This document shows, in pieces, positions 41,962 through 52,919 of a DNA stretch of 64,000 nt (positions are counted from its first letter, which is position 1; each line of letters starts with the position of its first letter). The stretch is from Vombatus ursinus (taxonomy: Eukaryota; Chordata; Mammalia; Diprotodontia; Vombatidae): positions 1,277,573 to 1,341,572 of the forward strand of contig NW_020954630.1 in assembly GCF_900497805.2 (NCBI RefSeq), read 5' to 3'. Under the pieces are notes generated by a model. The model did no database searches and was not told the origin of the DNA. It saw nothing but the letters and a program-made list of their open reading frames with translations. The position numbers and the translations under genes were made by a program.

Positions 41962-42261
41962 AAAATGGTGACCAAAGGGAGTTGTTTGGTCAGAGAAGTC
42001 ATAAAACACTTGATTGAAAACAAAAACAAAAAAAAAACAAACCACAATTGATTGGCATGTCCTTTCCCAGAATGGAAGTGTTAATTTGATTATTATACCC
42101 AGAGTTAAAGATGGAAAACAGAATAAAGAGGGGGGAGGGAAGGAGCTGGGGAAGGAGGAAAGAAGTTCATAGGGTTAGAAAGGAAATACTAAGGGCCAAG
42201 GCATGGCATTAAATGGCCAGAGAGCAGGAGCATGGTATCAGTCAAGCTTTTGTTATATTTG

Positions 42262-42503
42262 TCATTGTTTTATTCAGTTGTTTCAGTCATGTCCAACTCT
42301 TCGTCTTGGCAAAGATACTGGAATGATTTGCTATTTTCTTCTCTAGCTCATTTTACAGATGAGGAAACTGAGACAAACAGCGTTAAGTGACTTGTCCAGG
42401 GTCACACAGCTGGTAAGTATCTGAGGCCAAATTTGAACTCAGGAAGAGTCTTCCTGACTCCAGGCCTGACATTCTGTCCACTGTGCCACCTAGCTGCTCT
42501 TTG
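42262..42503 (-). mobile_element. tRNA-headed SINE with RTE-type tail
   Basis: Reverse copy: CAGTCATGTCCAACTCTTCG at the left, GATGAGGAAACTGAGACAAA, CCAGGGTCACACAGCTGG and GTGCCACCTAGCTGC at the right. Confidence 0.85.
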
Positions 42504-43014
42504 AGTCAAGCTAGAAATGACAAAGTCTCACCATTCAGAAGCCCAGGTCCCCTCCATCTAGACCGAGGCTACCTTGTTAGGACATGATCTTCTTTCAGCT
42601 AAGCTTTTAGAACTTGTTGCCTATTAGCTGACAGCTACCCTCCAACTGTGTTCTCCCTAATAGCCAGCCTGTTATCAAAAGGTCCCCATTTCTCCCCAAT
42701 CTGAGGACCCCTCTGTACCTGATCTCCATAGCAGAGTAGACTTTGCTATCCATTCCATCCCATCCTTAAGTGTGGATGGATGGATCTCCAGACCTTCATG
42801 GTCTTCCTTACCAAATTCTACCTGAAAATGTCCCTCTGAAGTAGTTAGGTATTTACTGGTCCTCAAATTCCTAGCAAAGGCATTCTCACATGTTTTTCCA
42901 CTCCAGCTGCACCTTTGACTACACTGACCCCCAGTCACATTCACCTCTGGTTTCAGCATGCTTAAGGCATCATCATGATGACCATTGTAACCATAACTTG
43001 TTCAAGTATGTGGG
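42504..43014. other. Intergenic stretch, nothing recognised
   Basis: A reverse frame of 94 codons (42675-42959) exists, but it has no recognised domain or splice context. Confidence 0.5.
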
Positions 43015-43215
43015 GCAATTTACCTATGCAATATCTATGTGATCTCATTTGACCCACACAACAACCTGCGAAGTAGATACTATACAAGTGGATATTACTT
43101 AGACTCAGACTCAGTGGTTAAATGACCTGCCCAGTGTCACAGGGTCAGTAAGTGAAGAAAGCCAAATCTGAACCAAGATCTTCCTGATGCCAATCTAGTT
43201 CTCTAATCACTATTC
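43015..43215 (-). mobile_element. MIR-type SINE relic
   Basis: GTGATCTCATTTGACCCACA, AAATGACCTGCCCAGTGTCA and CTGAACCAAGATCTTCC in reverse MIR order. Confidence 0.65.
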
Positions 43216-44015
43216 CTCTGTTCTGTCCTGCATATCTGCTCTCCCATCCTCTGAAGCTCCAGATACCTCCCAGAATTCAAGTATCTCTGTTGTCTTCACC
43301 CTATGCTCCTCAGTTCACATATGCACTCAAGTCTGCATCAAAGCAGTTTCACATCCCACAGTCAGAGCATATTTCTCAGTATTTTCTTTGTTGCCCCTTT
43401 CTTTCCCCCATCCTCATCCCACGTTGGGCCATATCTACTATTTTAGAGCTTCAACTTGCTTCTGAAAAAGATTGTTCTCCTCCCTGGCCTACTAGGACTC
43501 AGCCTTTCCTTTACCATACTGTCTTTGAAGCATATACAACTGGTGTATCACTTTTCTATTTCTGTGGAGACTCAAAGATCCAGCAAGTTTCCACAGAGGA
43601 AGATAGATGGAGCAGAATTTGTGAGACTTTCTATTACAAGTGAGACTGCTCCAACCCTTTCTAGGACAGAGAGAGGAGAACAGAAACTATCCGACTCTGA
43701 GTGAACTTTGAGGCAGGAAACAATGTGAGAGGAGGAAGGGAACACAATCTATCTACTGCAGCATCCAGGTCTGGCTCCCTCTCTTCCTTCCACTGACCTT
43801 AGATCACACTTTTCAGGCCACCATGAGGGTAATAGATGCAAGGAGCATCTCCCATTGGGTTTGGGCTTTTAGGTTTCTGTCATAGAGATGGGAGAGGCCA
43901 GAGATATGACTGCAGTGACCAGCCACCCATGCTGCTGTTGCAACCCAGAGATACCAGCAGCCAGAAGGCAGCGGCAGCAATGAGGTCTAGAGGTTTAGGA
44001 GTGCTGGGACCCTGA
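43216..44015. other. Intergenic stretch, nothing recognised
   Basis: A + frame of 117 codons (43290-43643) shows no recognisable features. No repeat could be named. Confidence 0.45.
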
Positions 44016-44020
44016 GATCA

Positions 44021-44598
44021 TGACATGCGGATCCTGCCTGAAAGAATTCGACCCAAGCCTTCTTTCAGCCCAAGACAAGGTTTATTAAAGATCCATCACA
44101 TTAGCCAGCCGCTTAAGGAATCTGAGCATCTATGAGCTATCGGCTAGATTGTAAAAATATGAGCAGTGACTAGATTATAAGAATCTGAGTATCTTAATGG
44201 AGACAAGATGGACCTTATATACAGAAAGACTACGGGAAGGATCTAGGAGTGGCCAAGTAGTCTATGAGGTATTAGACTACTGGGATCTGGACCACATGGC
44301 CAAGGGAGAATGGAGCCTAGGTAGGGTGGGAAGTGGCCTGGGACCATAGGGAGGTAACACAATGGAGGGCTAGGCTAGGTCAAGGGTAACAGAATTAGGA
44401 GATTGGGCATAGCCACAATGAAAGGCCAATTGATGGAATCATGGCCTCAGGGAATGCCAGAGATTTCCTTGATCAAGTGAGAGAATTCAAGGAGAATCCC
44501 TTAGACAAATGGGATCCAAATTCTTTTTGGGGTAAGGCGCAAAGGTAACAGGAGAGAAGAGAGAAGAGTCTAACTAGCCAATACTGCTTGCTATTACA
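44021..44598 (-). mobile_element. Probable solo LTR on the reverse strand (fossil)
   Basis: The block can be read on the reverse strand as starting TGTAATAGCAAGCAG at 44598 and ending ATCCGCATGTCA at 44021, i.e. TG...CA. A polyadenylation-type CTTTAATAAACCTTG lies near its 3' end. No viral coding sequence adjoins it. The ends are approximate and I see no sure target duplication. Confidence 0.5.
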
Positions 44599-45105
44599 AA
44601 TCCCACTGGACAGGAGAACTGTGAAGGAACAACTGCTTTATACCATCGTATCATCTCACTCACTTTCCTTTGTTTATAGTCAATGATCCTGAGGTGGGAC
44701 GTGGGCACCCCCTTCCATCATTCCTTTCAACGAGCTGGAATATAAAGGGTAAGGAATCCCCAACACCACCCCTAAATGGCTTTGATGACCAAAAGGAGAA
44801 GGTTTAGAAGATGGCTAGAGACAGATGTCACCACGCAAGAGAATTTGGCCTGTTTCCTTTCATGTTATGCTCTGTATAATAAGCTATATAATCACAACAT
44901 GCCAAGCCTTTGAATATATAAATGTAGGGAAGGTCACAAGCTGAGGAAGGAGAACCCAAATGGGTACTGACCATGAATTTTACATTTTAAGATTGTGGGT
45001 AATATTCTGTTTCATGCTCCATATTAATTCTAGATCTGACCAATGAAGGCTGAACCAAATTGCTTAGCACAACCAATTTATTAAGCGCTTCCTGTTCAAC
45101 TGCCA
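44599..45105. other. Intergenic stretch, nothing recognised
   Basis: No gene or nameable element was seen. Confidence 0.5.
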
Positions 45106-45109
45106 TTCA

Positions 45110-45452
45110 ATTGTGAGTTCCCTGAGAGTAGGGACTGTCTTTTGTCTTTCTTTGTCTCCCCAGAACTTAGCATAGTGGCTACTATCATTGCTTAATAAAT
45201 GCTTATTGACTGACTAAACTACTAGATACTCAGCATCCCGCTCTGCACGCTACAAATATTATCTCATTTGATTCTCACAAGGACCATGAGAGGTAAGTGC
45301 TATTATTCTCCCCATTTTAGAGGAAAATGAAACCAACATAGGTTAAGTGACTTGCTAACCTTCACACTGCTACTAAATGTCTAAGGCTGGATTTGAACTC
45401 GGGCCTCCCTGAACCCCAGGTTCAGCACTTTAGCCACTGCGCCACCCTAGGC
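45110..45452. mobile_element. Dispersed repeat tail followed by a reverse MIR
   Basis: GAACTTAGCATAGTGGCTAC and TTGCTTAATAAATGCTTATT at 45170-45215 form a common dispersed tail (also at about 9975, 16430, 45770 and 47690). A reverse MIR follows at 45220-45452 (ATCTCATTTGATTCTCACAA, CTGGATTTGAACTCGGGC). Confidence 0.6.
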
Positions 45453-45512
45453 ATCTTATCCCTCTGAGATGCCAAAGAGAAACTGACAAGATGATTGGGG
45501 TGGTGGTTCAAG
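45395..45512 (+). repeat. Duplicated segment, copy 1
   Basis: CCAGGTTCAGCACTTTAGCC, then GATGCCAAAGAGAAACTGAC and AAGATGATTGGGG match 47008-47125 (copy 2) in the same orientation with few changes. The match runs past the edge of the MIR into unique sequence, so it is a local duplication and not only a shared repeat. Confidence 0.75.
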
Positions 45513-45815
45513 TAGAGAGCCACCTGGTGAGCAAGTCAGATATTTTTACTCCTTTGCTAGATAATTAATGCAGTGACATGCTATCTTTTTATAATATGTA
45601 CTATAATAACATAATCATATATGTTACATATGATTATAATAATACACTCACACCTCCTCAGATCATTTCCTACCCCAGCTGCAGGTAACCTCCCTCCTCC
45701 TTTTCAACTTCCTTTTATCTGTTTTCTCCCCCATTGGATAGATTGTGAGCTCCAGGAGAGCAGGGACCTTCTTGGTATTATCAGTGCTTAGCACAGTGCT
45801 TGGCACATAGTAGTG

Positions 45816-46392
45816 AGAGAAATGATTATTTCTCTCTTATATTAATAATCAATTAATATGAGGGGGAGGGGAATCCAAGTTTTTTTTTCCCCTTTTCTAT
45901 TTCCTCATTCAAAGTCCAGCCATTCAAAGGGTATTTCTGACCCTGCCCAAAGAATTCACCACACCCAGATCATCTTATCTAGGTGGAATACTTACCCCAC
46001 CATAGTTCATTCTTCATGAACTGAGTGGAGGACAGATTCTTTTATATAGATTTCCCTTCCCTCTCAACCCCAGATGTGAGTGGTCTGGCTTGAGATAAGT
46101 CTCTCTTTGTCCATGAGTGACCCAATCAGAGTCACATACCCAGTCCCTCATTAGAATAGGCCCACCTCTCATTATAATATTCATTCTCTCATTAAGTTTT
46201 AACCAATCAGAGTCAATTTCTGCCTGTGGGGAACATTTACTCTTCCAAAGGCATTTAAGCATTGAGTAGCCTCCATGATTCATCTTTGGTTTACAAGAGA
46301 AAGCTAAATGACCATCATTTTATTAATTATATGCTAGCCATAGTTAATAAAACTGATTATTAATTACCCAGAAATTATTTCTCTGACTTTTT
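45816..46392 (+). mobile_element. Solo LTR, same family as the one at 31.8 kb (fossil)
   Basis: Begins TGAGAGAAATGATTATT. It contains AACCAATCAGAGTC, a TATA-like GCATTTAAGC and AATAAA near the right end, and finishes CCCAGAAATTATTTCTCTG. The order of parts matches 31758-32215, on the same strand. No internal viral region adjoins it. Old. Confidence 0.65.
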
Positions 46393-46970
46393 TTTTTGTA
46401 ACTATAAGCATAAGGAAGACAGCACTCAAGTCACATAATCAGGTGAGGACACTCACCCTATACTCACAGTATCACAGATGTGACCAAAGCATGAGGTGTT
46501 TGTGATGTTTTCCAAGGGCTTTTACTGCCCATGAGCACGGGAAAACAAAGTGGATAGCAATAAGCAGAAAGTGAAAAACTTTAAGAATTCTGAAAAGTTA
46601 TGCAAAAAAGTTTTCAGGAGTGTTCATTCAAATCTTAATAGATGTAAGCTGGCACACCCTGGGTCCATCCTTCATGCACAAGTAGGTCTTATTTTATCAC
46701 TGGGACTCATACTTCTGAGATTCATTTATATCTCAAGGGAAACCCCAAGCTGTTTGTCTCTATCTATAAGTCTTTTCAAAAGGAAGGACATTTCCTGACA
46801 AAAGAGTAAAGGGAATCACATTTCATGTTCTGCTCATGCAGAAATTCTCCAACCTCCAAATGACCCTTTTCTCTTCTTGCTCACTTTTCTTTTCCCTCTT
46901 TCCTCCCTCTATTACACCCCCACCTCCAGACTTATCCAATCCATCTGACAGGAGAATGAGGTCAAATTAG
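46393..46970. other. Intergenic stretch, nothing recognised
   Basis: No gene or nameable repeat was seen. A T-rich run directly follows the LTR. Confidence 0.5.
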
Positions 46971-47007
46971 GGGACATAGGTCACAAGATCCTAGCTCTAG
47001 AGCTGAT

Positions 47008-47125
47008 TTCAACTCAGGCCTCCCTGAGCCCCAGGTTCAGCACTTTAGCCACTGCATCATCCTAGGCATTTTATCCCTCTCAGATGCCAAAGAGAAACTG
47101 ATAAGATGATTGGGTTGGTGATTTG
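47008..47125 (+). repeat. Duplicated segment, copy 2
   Basis: Direct repeat of 45395-45512. It carries the MIR end (TTTCAACTCAGGCCTCCCTG) and the following unique sequence (GATGCCAAAGAGAAACTG). Confidence 0.75.
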
Positions 47126-47730
47126 ATTCAACCACCTTATTGAGCAGATGAAATGCAGAGAGATTAAGTTTTTAAGTACTTTTGAGTACTTGAGGTCACT
47201 ACGGTAGCAAAGAACAGTTCTGGGGCTAGAGCCCAGGTGCCTTGACTTTAAATGTAGTGCTCTTTTCCACTGTCCCATGCTGCAGGTTAAATGGAACAGG
47301 TGGGACACACATCTGGTGCTGTTCCCCATCCACTCCCCCCCACCTCCATCTGGCAAAGTAACGTGGCATGATTTTTAGGACCCTGCCTACCCAAAACTGT
47401 CTGCTTCACAAGTCATTAGGTAAGGAGAAGATAATATTGTTTGTAGAAGGCCCCAAGGTTTTCACAGTTTGACAAAGTCCCCTCCTCCTATTATTGGGAG
47501 GAACCTCCATTTTAAGGAAGTTCCCTGCCCAGCCATCCTTCACTCCTCTCCTGACATTGCTCCTAACTCTGTAGGCTTCACCTCCTCCCTCCTACCCAAA
47601 TTTTCATCACTCTTTTATATGTCGTCTTCCCCTATTGGAATTTAAACTCTTGAGGGCAGAAACCATCCTTCTTTTTGTTTGCTAGTGTATTCTTAGAGCT
47701 TAGCACAATACCTGACACATATGAAGTGCT

Positions 47731-48016
47731 TAATAAATGTTTGTTAACTTGTTGACCTGCTGCTGCTGCTGCTGCCAACAAATGGCAAGAAATAAGTCCC
47801 ACCTCCAAGAAGATTAGAAATCATATGATCATAAATGTATGGTTAGAAGGGACTTTATACCCAACTCTATCATTTTACAGAGTAAGAAACTGTAACCAAA
47901 AACCATTGTGATTCATTCAAGGTCACACAGCACTAAGTAGCAAAGCTAGGATTTGAACCAATTTCCTCTGATCTAGCACTCTTTCCACCGCACCACAATG
48001 TCTCTCAATACCTAGA
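47731..48016 (+). repeat. 286-bp direct repeat, left copy, flanking the AOC1-like pseudogene
   Basis: Starts TAATAAATGTTTGTTAACTT, contains a (CTG)n stretch (CCTGCTGCTGCTGCTGCTGCC) and a MIR-type repeat, and ends CTCAATACCTAGA. The right copy is 49517-49802. Both are 286 bp long and I count six differences, about 98% identity. Sequence outside the two copies differs. Confidence 0.92.
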
Positions 48017-48023
48017 CTATAAG

Positions 48024-49022
48024 TGGTGCAAGATTTCCTGCGGGTGCAGGAAGAACCGTAGCTAGTACCATCCCACAAAGCATCATGAGGCAAAAACTCC
48101 CACATTCTTCATTGAGATGTTGGTGTCCTGGAAGCCACAGATGCTGAAATTTTTGAAAGATCAAGGGAAAATGCCCAGTGGGATGGGCTTGAGCTGCCAT
48201 CTTCTTTGGCGTCCAGCAAGAGCCCAACATCACAGAGTCTGTTCCCTAAACTCTCCTACCCTTGGGTGCTATCCCCCCACATAGTCCTCAGTACAACACT
48301 TCCATAGGGAACAAAACCGGTTCAATTGCCAAGTGTTACCTCCAGAATTACATCGTGTAGGAGGCCATAGAACCAGTGTGACTTCCTCCTTGACATCAAG
48401 GATTTCTGGTTCCACAATTGAGCAGTTAGTCTCCAACTGCCACATCCAAAATGCCTCCCCCACCACAGGGCAGAGCCACTCCTGGTTCATCATATGATAC
48501 TTTGTAGAAAGCTTCTTCTTATACATATTCCACAAGACTGGAGATCCTCAAGGACCATGGGGGTTCAAATCCCCAGGAATGGCAAGATGGTATAAAGGGA
48601 AAGTCAGGGAGAACATAGAGGGCTTGGCAGAGTTAGCTGGTTGGTCAGTCAACATGCAGCACGTACTATAGGACCACAGGCCCACAAGCCTACAGACCAA
48701 ATATGCAGATGTGGGCTAGAGTCTGGGCAGCGTCACTTCTGACCTGTTGCCTGGTATAGACTGCCCCTGACCACCAGTTCTGTGACACTGATGCCTCCCA
48801 TTCAGTATCCCCTGGCCCTCTGCTTATTTGAGATGTCCACAGGCACCACTTCCAATTTCATTGGTAGTTTCAACCTCTAGTAGAGGCTAGATGGCCAAGT
48901 GCTGGTGCTGTGGACAACAAGCCATGTCTGTGCCGCTTTCTTCATATCCAGGGGCTTTGTCATATGCTGGCAAATGCACCATCGCCTGGAGCATTACTAA
49001 GTGGATGTGAGCATGACAGTCA
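48024..49022 (+). pseudogene. AOC1-like pseudogene (large coding exon only)
   Basis: A decayed copy of AOC1 coding exon 1, same strand. The matches follow the order of the gene. AGATTTCCTGCGGGTGCAGG corresponds to the start near 7393. TGCTGAAATTTTTGAAAGA corresponds to about 7512. TTCTTTGGCGTCCAGCAAGA, AGCCCAACATCACAGAG, TACTTTGTAGAAAGCTTCTT, CCCCAGGAATGGCAAGATGG, TGGGCAGCGTCACTTC and GCTTATTTGAGATGTCCACA follow. It ends near the equivalent of the exon boundary. About 0.3 kb matching 8030-8340 is missing, and so is the TVYNYDY stretch with the cofactor tyrosine. Stops and shifts are frequent. No exon 2 sequence follows, which argues for a genomic duplication rather than an mRNA copy. It resembles AOC1 more than AOC2/3. 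Confidence 0.88.
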
Positions 49023-49219
49023 GGATCTAGAAATAGAAACAGGGAGATACAATGTATGGCAGGTCACAACAATATAGTTTGGCAATATGCATTGTTCTAT
49101 CACACGCAGTCACCGTAGGGTGTTAGTACAGGGATGGGCCGCTTCAGTGGAGGACACGCCAATATAGGCACAAGGCAGACTCCAAGCTATGGCATAAGGA
49201 TGGGAGTATGGCACCAGGG

Positions 49220-49395
49220 TCACAATTTCTAGAGCTAGAAGGGACATTCTAGCCCAGCCACTTCATTTTTCAGATGAGGGAACTGAAGTCCAGAAAGGAA
49301 AAGTTTGGACACATGTAAAAAGTAGCAGAGCTGGAATTTGAACCCAGGTCCAGTGACTTTAATTCCAGAGTTCTTTCCATTGGTTACCACATAGT
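49220..49395 (-). mobile_element. MIR-type SINE relic
   Basis: TTTCAGATGAGGGAACTGAA and GAATTTGAACCCAGGTCC in reverse MIR order. Confidence 0.65.
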
Positions 49396-49516
49396 TCTGG
49401 TAGCATCACCATCATCAAATATTTATAGAGCCACCCCTTCGCTGTCATAGAGTTTCCAGACAGACAAAGGGGTGTCCCTGGCACCCATTACTTCCCCCCA
49501 CCCCACCCATCCACAT

Positions 49517-49802
49517 TAATAAATGTTGGTTAACTTGTTGACCTGCTGCTGCTGCTGCTGCCAACAAATGGCAAGAAATAAGTCCCACCCCCAAGAAGAT
49601 TAGAAATCATATGATCATAAATGTATGGTTAGAAGGGACTTTATACCCAACTCTATCATTTTACAGAGTAAGAAACTGTAACCAAGAACCATTGTGATTC
49701 ATTCAAGGTCACACAGCATTAAGTAGCAAAGCTAGGATTTGAACCAATTTCCTCTGATCTAGCACTCTTTCCACCGTACCACAATGTTTCTCAATACCTA
49801 GA
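49517..49802 (+). repeat. 286-bp direct repeat, right copy
   Basis: Partner of 47731-48016. It starts TAATAAATGTTGGTTAACTT and ends CTCAATACCTAGA. The two starts are 1786 bp apart and enclose the AOC1-like pseudogene. Confidence 0.92.
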
Positions 49803-49983
49803 TACCTCAATACCTCTTGCCCACTCCAAAGTTTCTTATCTCTTCCGTATTCCTCTGGCTCCATTAGCTGTAGCATTTACAAATTCATTACTATCCCTGT
49901 ACTCAGCCAATAGGGACACCCTGGCTCCTTCACACACTCACTTTGAACTTTGTAAAAATAATTTTTATTAAAAAGTAAAGCTT

Positions 49984-50131
49984 TGGGGCAGCTAGGTGGC
50001 ATAGTGGATAGAGCACTGGCACTGGAGTCAGGAGAACCTGAGTTCAAATCTGGCCTCAGACACATAATACTTCCTAGATGTGTGACTCTGGGCAAGTCAC
50101 TTAACCCCAATTGCCTCATTAAAAAAAAAAA
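49984..50131 (+). mobile_element. tRNA-headed poly(A) SINE
   Basis: Near-consensus copy with target-site duplication AAAAGTAAAGCTT at 49971-49983 and 50132-50144. Confidence 0.93.
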
Positions 50132-50144
50132 AAAAGTAAAGCTT

Positions 50145-50410
50145 CAACTTAGGAACTCTGGTCAACATAATAATCAATCACAATTCCAGAGGACTGATGA
50201 TGAACCATGTTACCCACCAAGATGATGGACTCAGAGAACACATTGAGGCATATGGGATGAGGAGAAAAGACAGGACATGGCTAACATAGGAATTTATTTC
50301 TTCGACATGTTTTAATGGATTTTGTTTTTTGTGCTTTCTCAATGGGGGAAGGAGAAGTGAGAGGGAAAGAATTCAAAGCTGAAAAAAAATAAAATTAAAA
50401 AAATAAAGAG
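50145..50410 (+). mobile_element. LINE 3' end, probably L1-like
   Basis: CAATTCCAGAGGACTGATGA, ACATGGCTAACATAGGAATT and TCAATGGGGGAAGGAGAAG end in an A-rich tail with AATAAA-like units. I recognise the style as a marsupial LINE 3' end but cannot fix the subfamily. Confidence 0.45.
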
Positions 50411-51310
50411 AGAAAAGTAAGGCTTAAAAACATTAAATATTAAATATATTAAATATATTTTAAATAATATATTTTTAAAGGAAGTAATTAAGAAAAAACA
50501 AATATTTTCAAGCTATTTGGATAAAAAAAAATTTTCTTTTTTAACTCCTGAGCGTAGTTTTGCTATCTCTAGCCTTCTATCTGAAAAGTTAGGATGAGGT
50601 TTGGAGCTCTGATCCAAATGGGTAAACAAAAGGCTGCTTAATTTGCCAAGTTATTACCCTAGCCCATAAAAGATAACAACACACTTACATAACATCTCAT
50701 TATTCTAGTTGTCTTTACATCCCCCACACCATGGTGTATTTCTTTCCCCTCAACAGCCCTTTCTTGCCTGTGGGTAAAGTTCAGAGGGGATGTATCTCAA
50801 CATCCCTCCAGAGCTCTCCCTCTCCAACTTACCAAGTGAAGAAAAATGTCTTTCTGTTCTTCCCTTTCCCTGCAAATTCCTTGGTTATCAAGGCTTGGTG
50901 GCTTCTGGAGAGGGCATCCAGCAGACCAGGAATGTGCCCCACCTCCAGTGTGAATTCCTGAAGGTTCCAGGCTTATCTCTATGGCCTGGAGTTCAAGTTC
51001 CCCACGATGTTTAACCATTTCAATGCTCTCAATCAGTTAGCAAAATGAACAATTATCCCCTTACATATAAAAGCAATTTTCCCAGGACTGAGACCACTCT
51101 GAAAGTACTTTTTTTCCATACTACCATTAAGTTGGATAGCTTGTGGTCCCTAGTTATTCAATCCCTTATCAAGAGAAGAATGAGACATTCTCTCCCTTAT
51201 TCTCCCATATAATGTGCCAAGAAGAGGTGCTGAGGCACCAGTGGTCAGACAGAACTTTTTCATATGATCTGAAGCTCTTGGAACAGTGTTTCCCAAGGGA
51301 CTGGTTTTCA
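50411..51310. other. Intergenic stretch, AT-rich at left, nothing recognised
   Basis: An AT-rich patch with repeated AAATATATT lies at about 50435-50480. Short frames at 50731-51018 lack any family signature. Confidence 0.5.
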
Positions 51311-51314
51311 GCCA

Positions 51315-51648
51315 GTCACGGAATCATCAATGTAGAGCTGGAAGTCATGTTGGAGGTCATCTAGTCCCAATGTCTTACTTTACAGATGAAGATACCAAAG
51401 GGACAATGACTTGCCCAAGGTGACACAGGTAAGTGGCTGTTGTTTAGTCTTTTTCAGTCATATTGATTCTCCATGCCCCTATTTGGAGTTTTCTTGGCAA
51501 AGATACTGGAGTGGTTTGTTATTTCTTTCTCCAGCTCATTTTATGGATGAGAAAACACAGCTAGTAAGTGTCTGAGGTCAGATCTGAACTCAGAAAAACG
51601 TGTCTTCCTGACCCCAGGCCCAGCCCTCTATCCACTGCGTCCAGGTTC
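51315..51648 (-). mobile_element. MIR relic with a nested RTE-tailed SINE
   Basis: Reverse MIR part at 51315-51433 (GTAGAGCTGGAAGTCATG, CTTGCCCAAGGTGACACAGG). A reverse tRNA-headed SINE with RTE-type tail follows at 51436-51648 (CAAAGATACTGGAGTGGTTT, AGTAAGTGTCTGAGGTCAGA). Confidence 0.7.
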
Positions 51649-51944
51649 TCTCTGATCCTAAAGCCAGTTCAGGACACTTTAGCCAGTTTAATTTTAGATT
51701 AAAGACAACTTAGGTGTGAAGCCAAAGTTACTACTGGGAGTCCAAGTGGCAATAACTACATATTCTATGACAATTCTGCGGTACTAGCTCATCGAATCCC
51801 AAAGAGGTATAAATGTGTTCTTCAGACATGGGCAGATGTCAAAGACTGCTTTATGCCGTAAGCATGTTATTTTTCCACTCCCCACTAGGTGGCCGAATTA
51901 CAACACTTAGGGTAATTCAAACTGTTCCAGCAGCTGCAGCCATC

Positions 51945-52085
51945 AGCCTCTTGCTTAATGGCATTGAGAACAGATTGCAAATGCCCGGGCTGTGATTTCA
52001 TAACCAGACTAAATATAGCAAAACCAGCAATATATGCAACCAAAGATTCCCCCATACCAGCCAACAGATCATTCCCAACTGCAGT
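51945..52085. repeat. Segment related to 36470-36610
   Basis: See the entry at 36470. The reverse strand has an open frame (51885-52112) with AYIAGFAIFSLVMKSQPGHL. I do not recognise its family with confidence. Confidence 0.4.
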
Positions 52086-52540
52086 AAAGAGGCCAGGGCA
52101 TTTCTCAGTCAAAAGGAAGGATGGTCAAGTTCAATACAAGTTCTCAGGGGTAAAAAAAAAAACAAAAACAAAAACAAAAAAACTCTTTTGAGGCTTCATC
52201 CAAGGTGCCAGTTCCATTTGCTAGTATCCCTCATATTAAACTAGGGTCAATATTACCATGGCACTTCACTGAAATTCCCAAAGTGAGTTCATTCTGAACC
52301 ATGGGTACAAATTTAATTTAGTAACCCCACCCAGAACACATATAAAATCTCATAATGATTAGATTTTGAGGACTAGTGTCTCAGGGCAAATTAGATGGGA
52401 TGAATAGAATACTCCTAGTCCTAGAATTTCCTGAAATTTTGTGTTAGCCTGAAGAATTTAATTTGTCTCTGGCAGGGAGAAGTCCTGACAGGAGTTTCTT
52501 CTCTAGTATCATCCTTCCGGATGCTCAGACAATCAAGCAG
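52086..52540. other. Intergenic stretch, nothing recognised
   Basis: An A-rich CAAAAA run lies near 52150-52180. No gene or nameable repeat was seen. Confidence 0.5.
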
Positions 52541-52689
52541 TCACCAAATATTTATTAAGCACCAACTGTTTGATGGTACATAATACATTTTGTATTCACA
52601 AGTTGAAATGGAGTTATCACTTACATGATCCTGATTTCAACTGTACATGCAAGGTGCTCTAACAGCAAGCAAGTATGGTAAGATAGCAA

Positions 52690-52870
52690 GAGTAACTCTG
52701 GGATTCAGAAGACCTGGATGCAAAGCTTGACTTTAATGCTTACTACCTGAGTGACCTTATCCCAACATCCCTGGACCTTGGTTTTCTTTGCTGCACAATG
52801 AGGGGCTGGACCAGATAGTCTCTGATGTCCCCTTAAGCCCTGGGTCAATGATCTATATAGTGAGGGGGTG
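52690..52870 (+). mobile_element. CORE-SINE relic
   Basis: GGGATTCAGAAGACCTGGAT, CTACCTGAGTGACCTTATC and GAGGGGCTGGACCAGATAGT. Confidence 0.6.
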
Positions 52871-52919
52871 GTATTCAAGGACCTCTAAGATTCCTTCACT
52901 TATCTCCCCCTGCCAGAAT

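Noticed and set aside
43290-43643. 117-codon + frame as a gene
   Set aside because: No recognisable features, and no support from splice sites or neighbours.
48024-49022. Processed (mRNA-derived) copy as the origin of the AOC1-like pseudogene
   Set aside because: No exon 2 sequence follows the exon 1 boundary and no A-tail is seen. A genomic duplication fits better, although the single large exon leaves some doubt.
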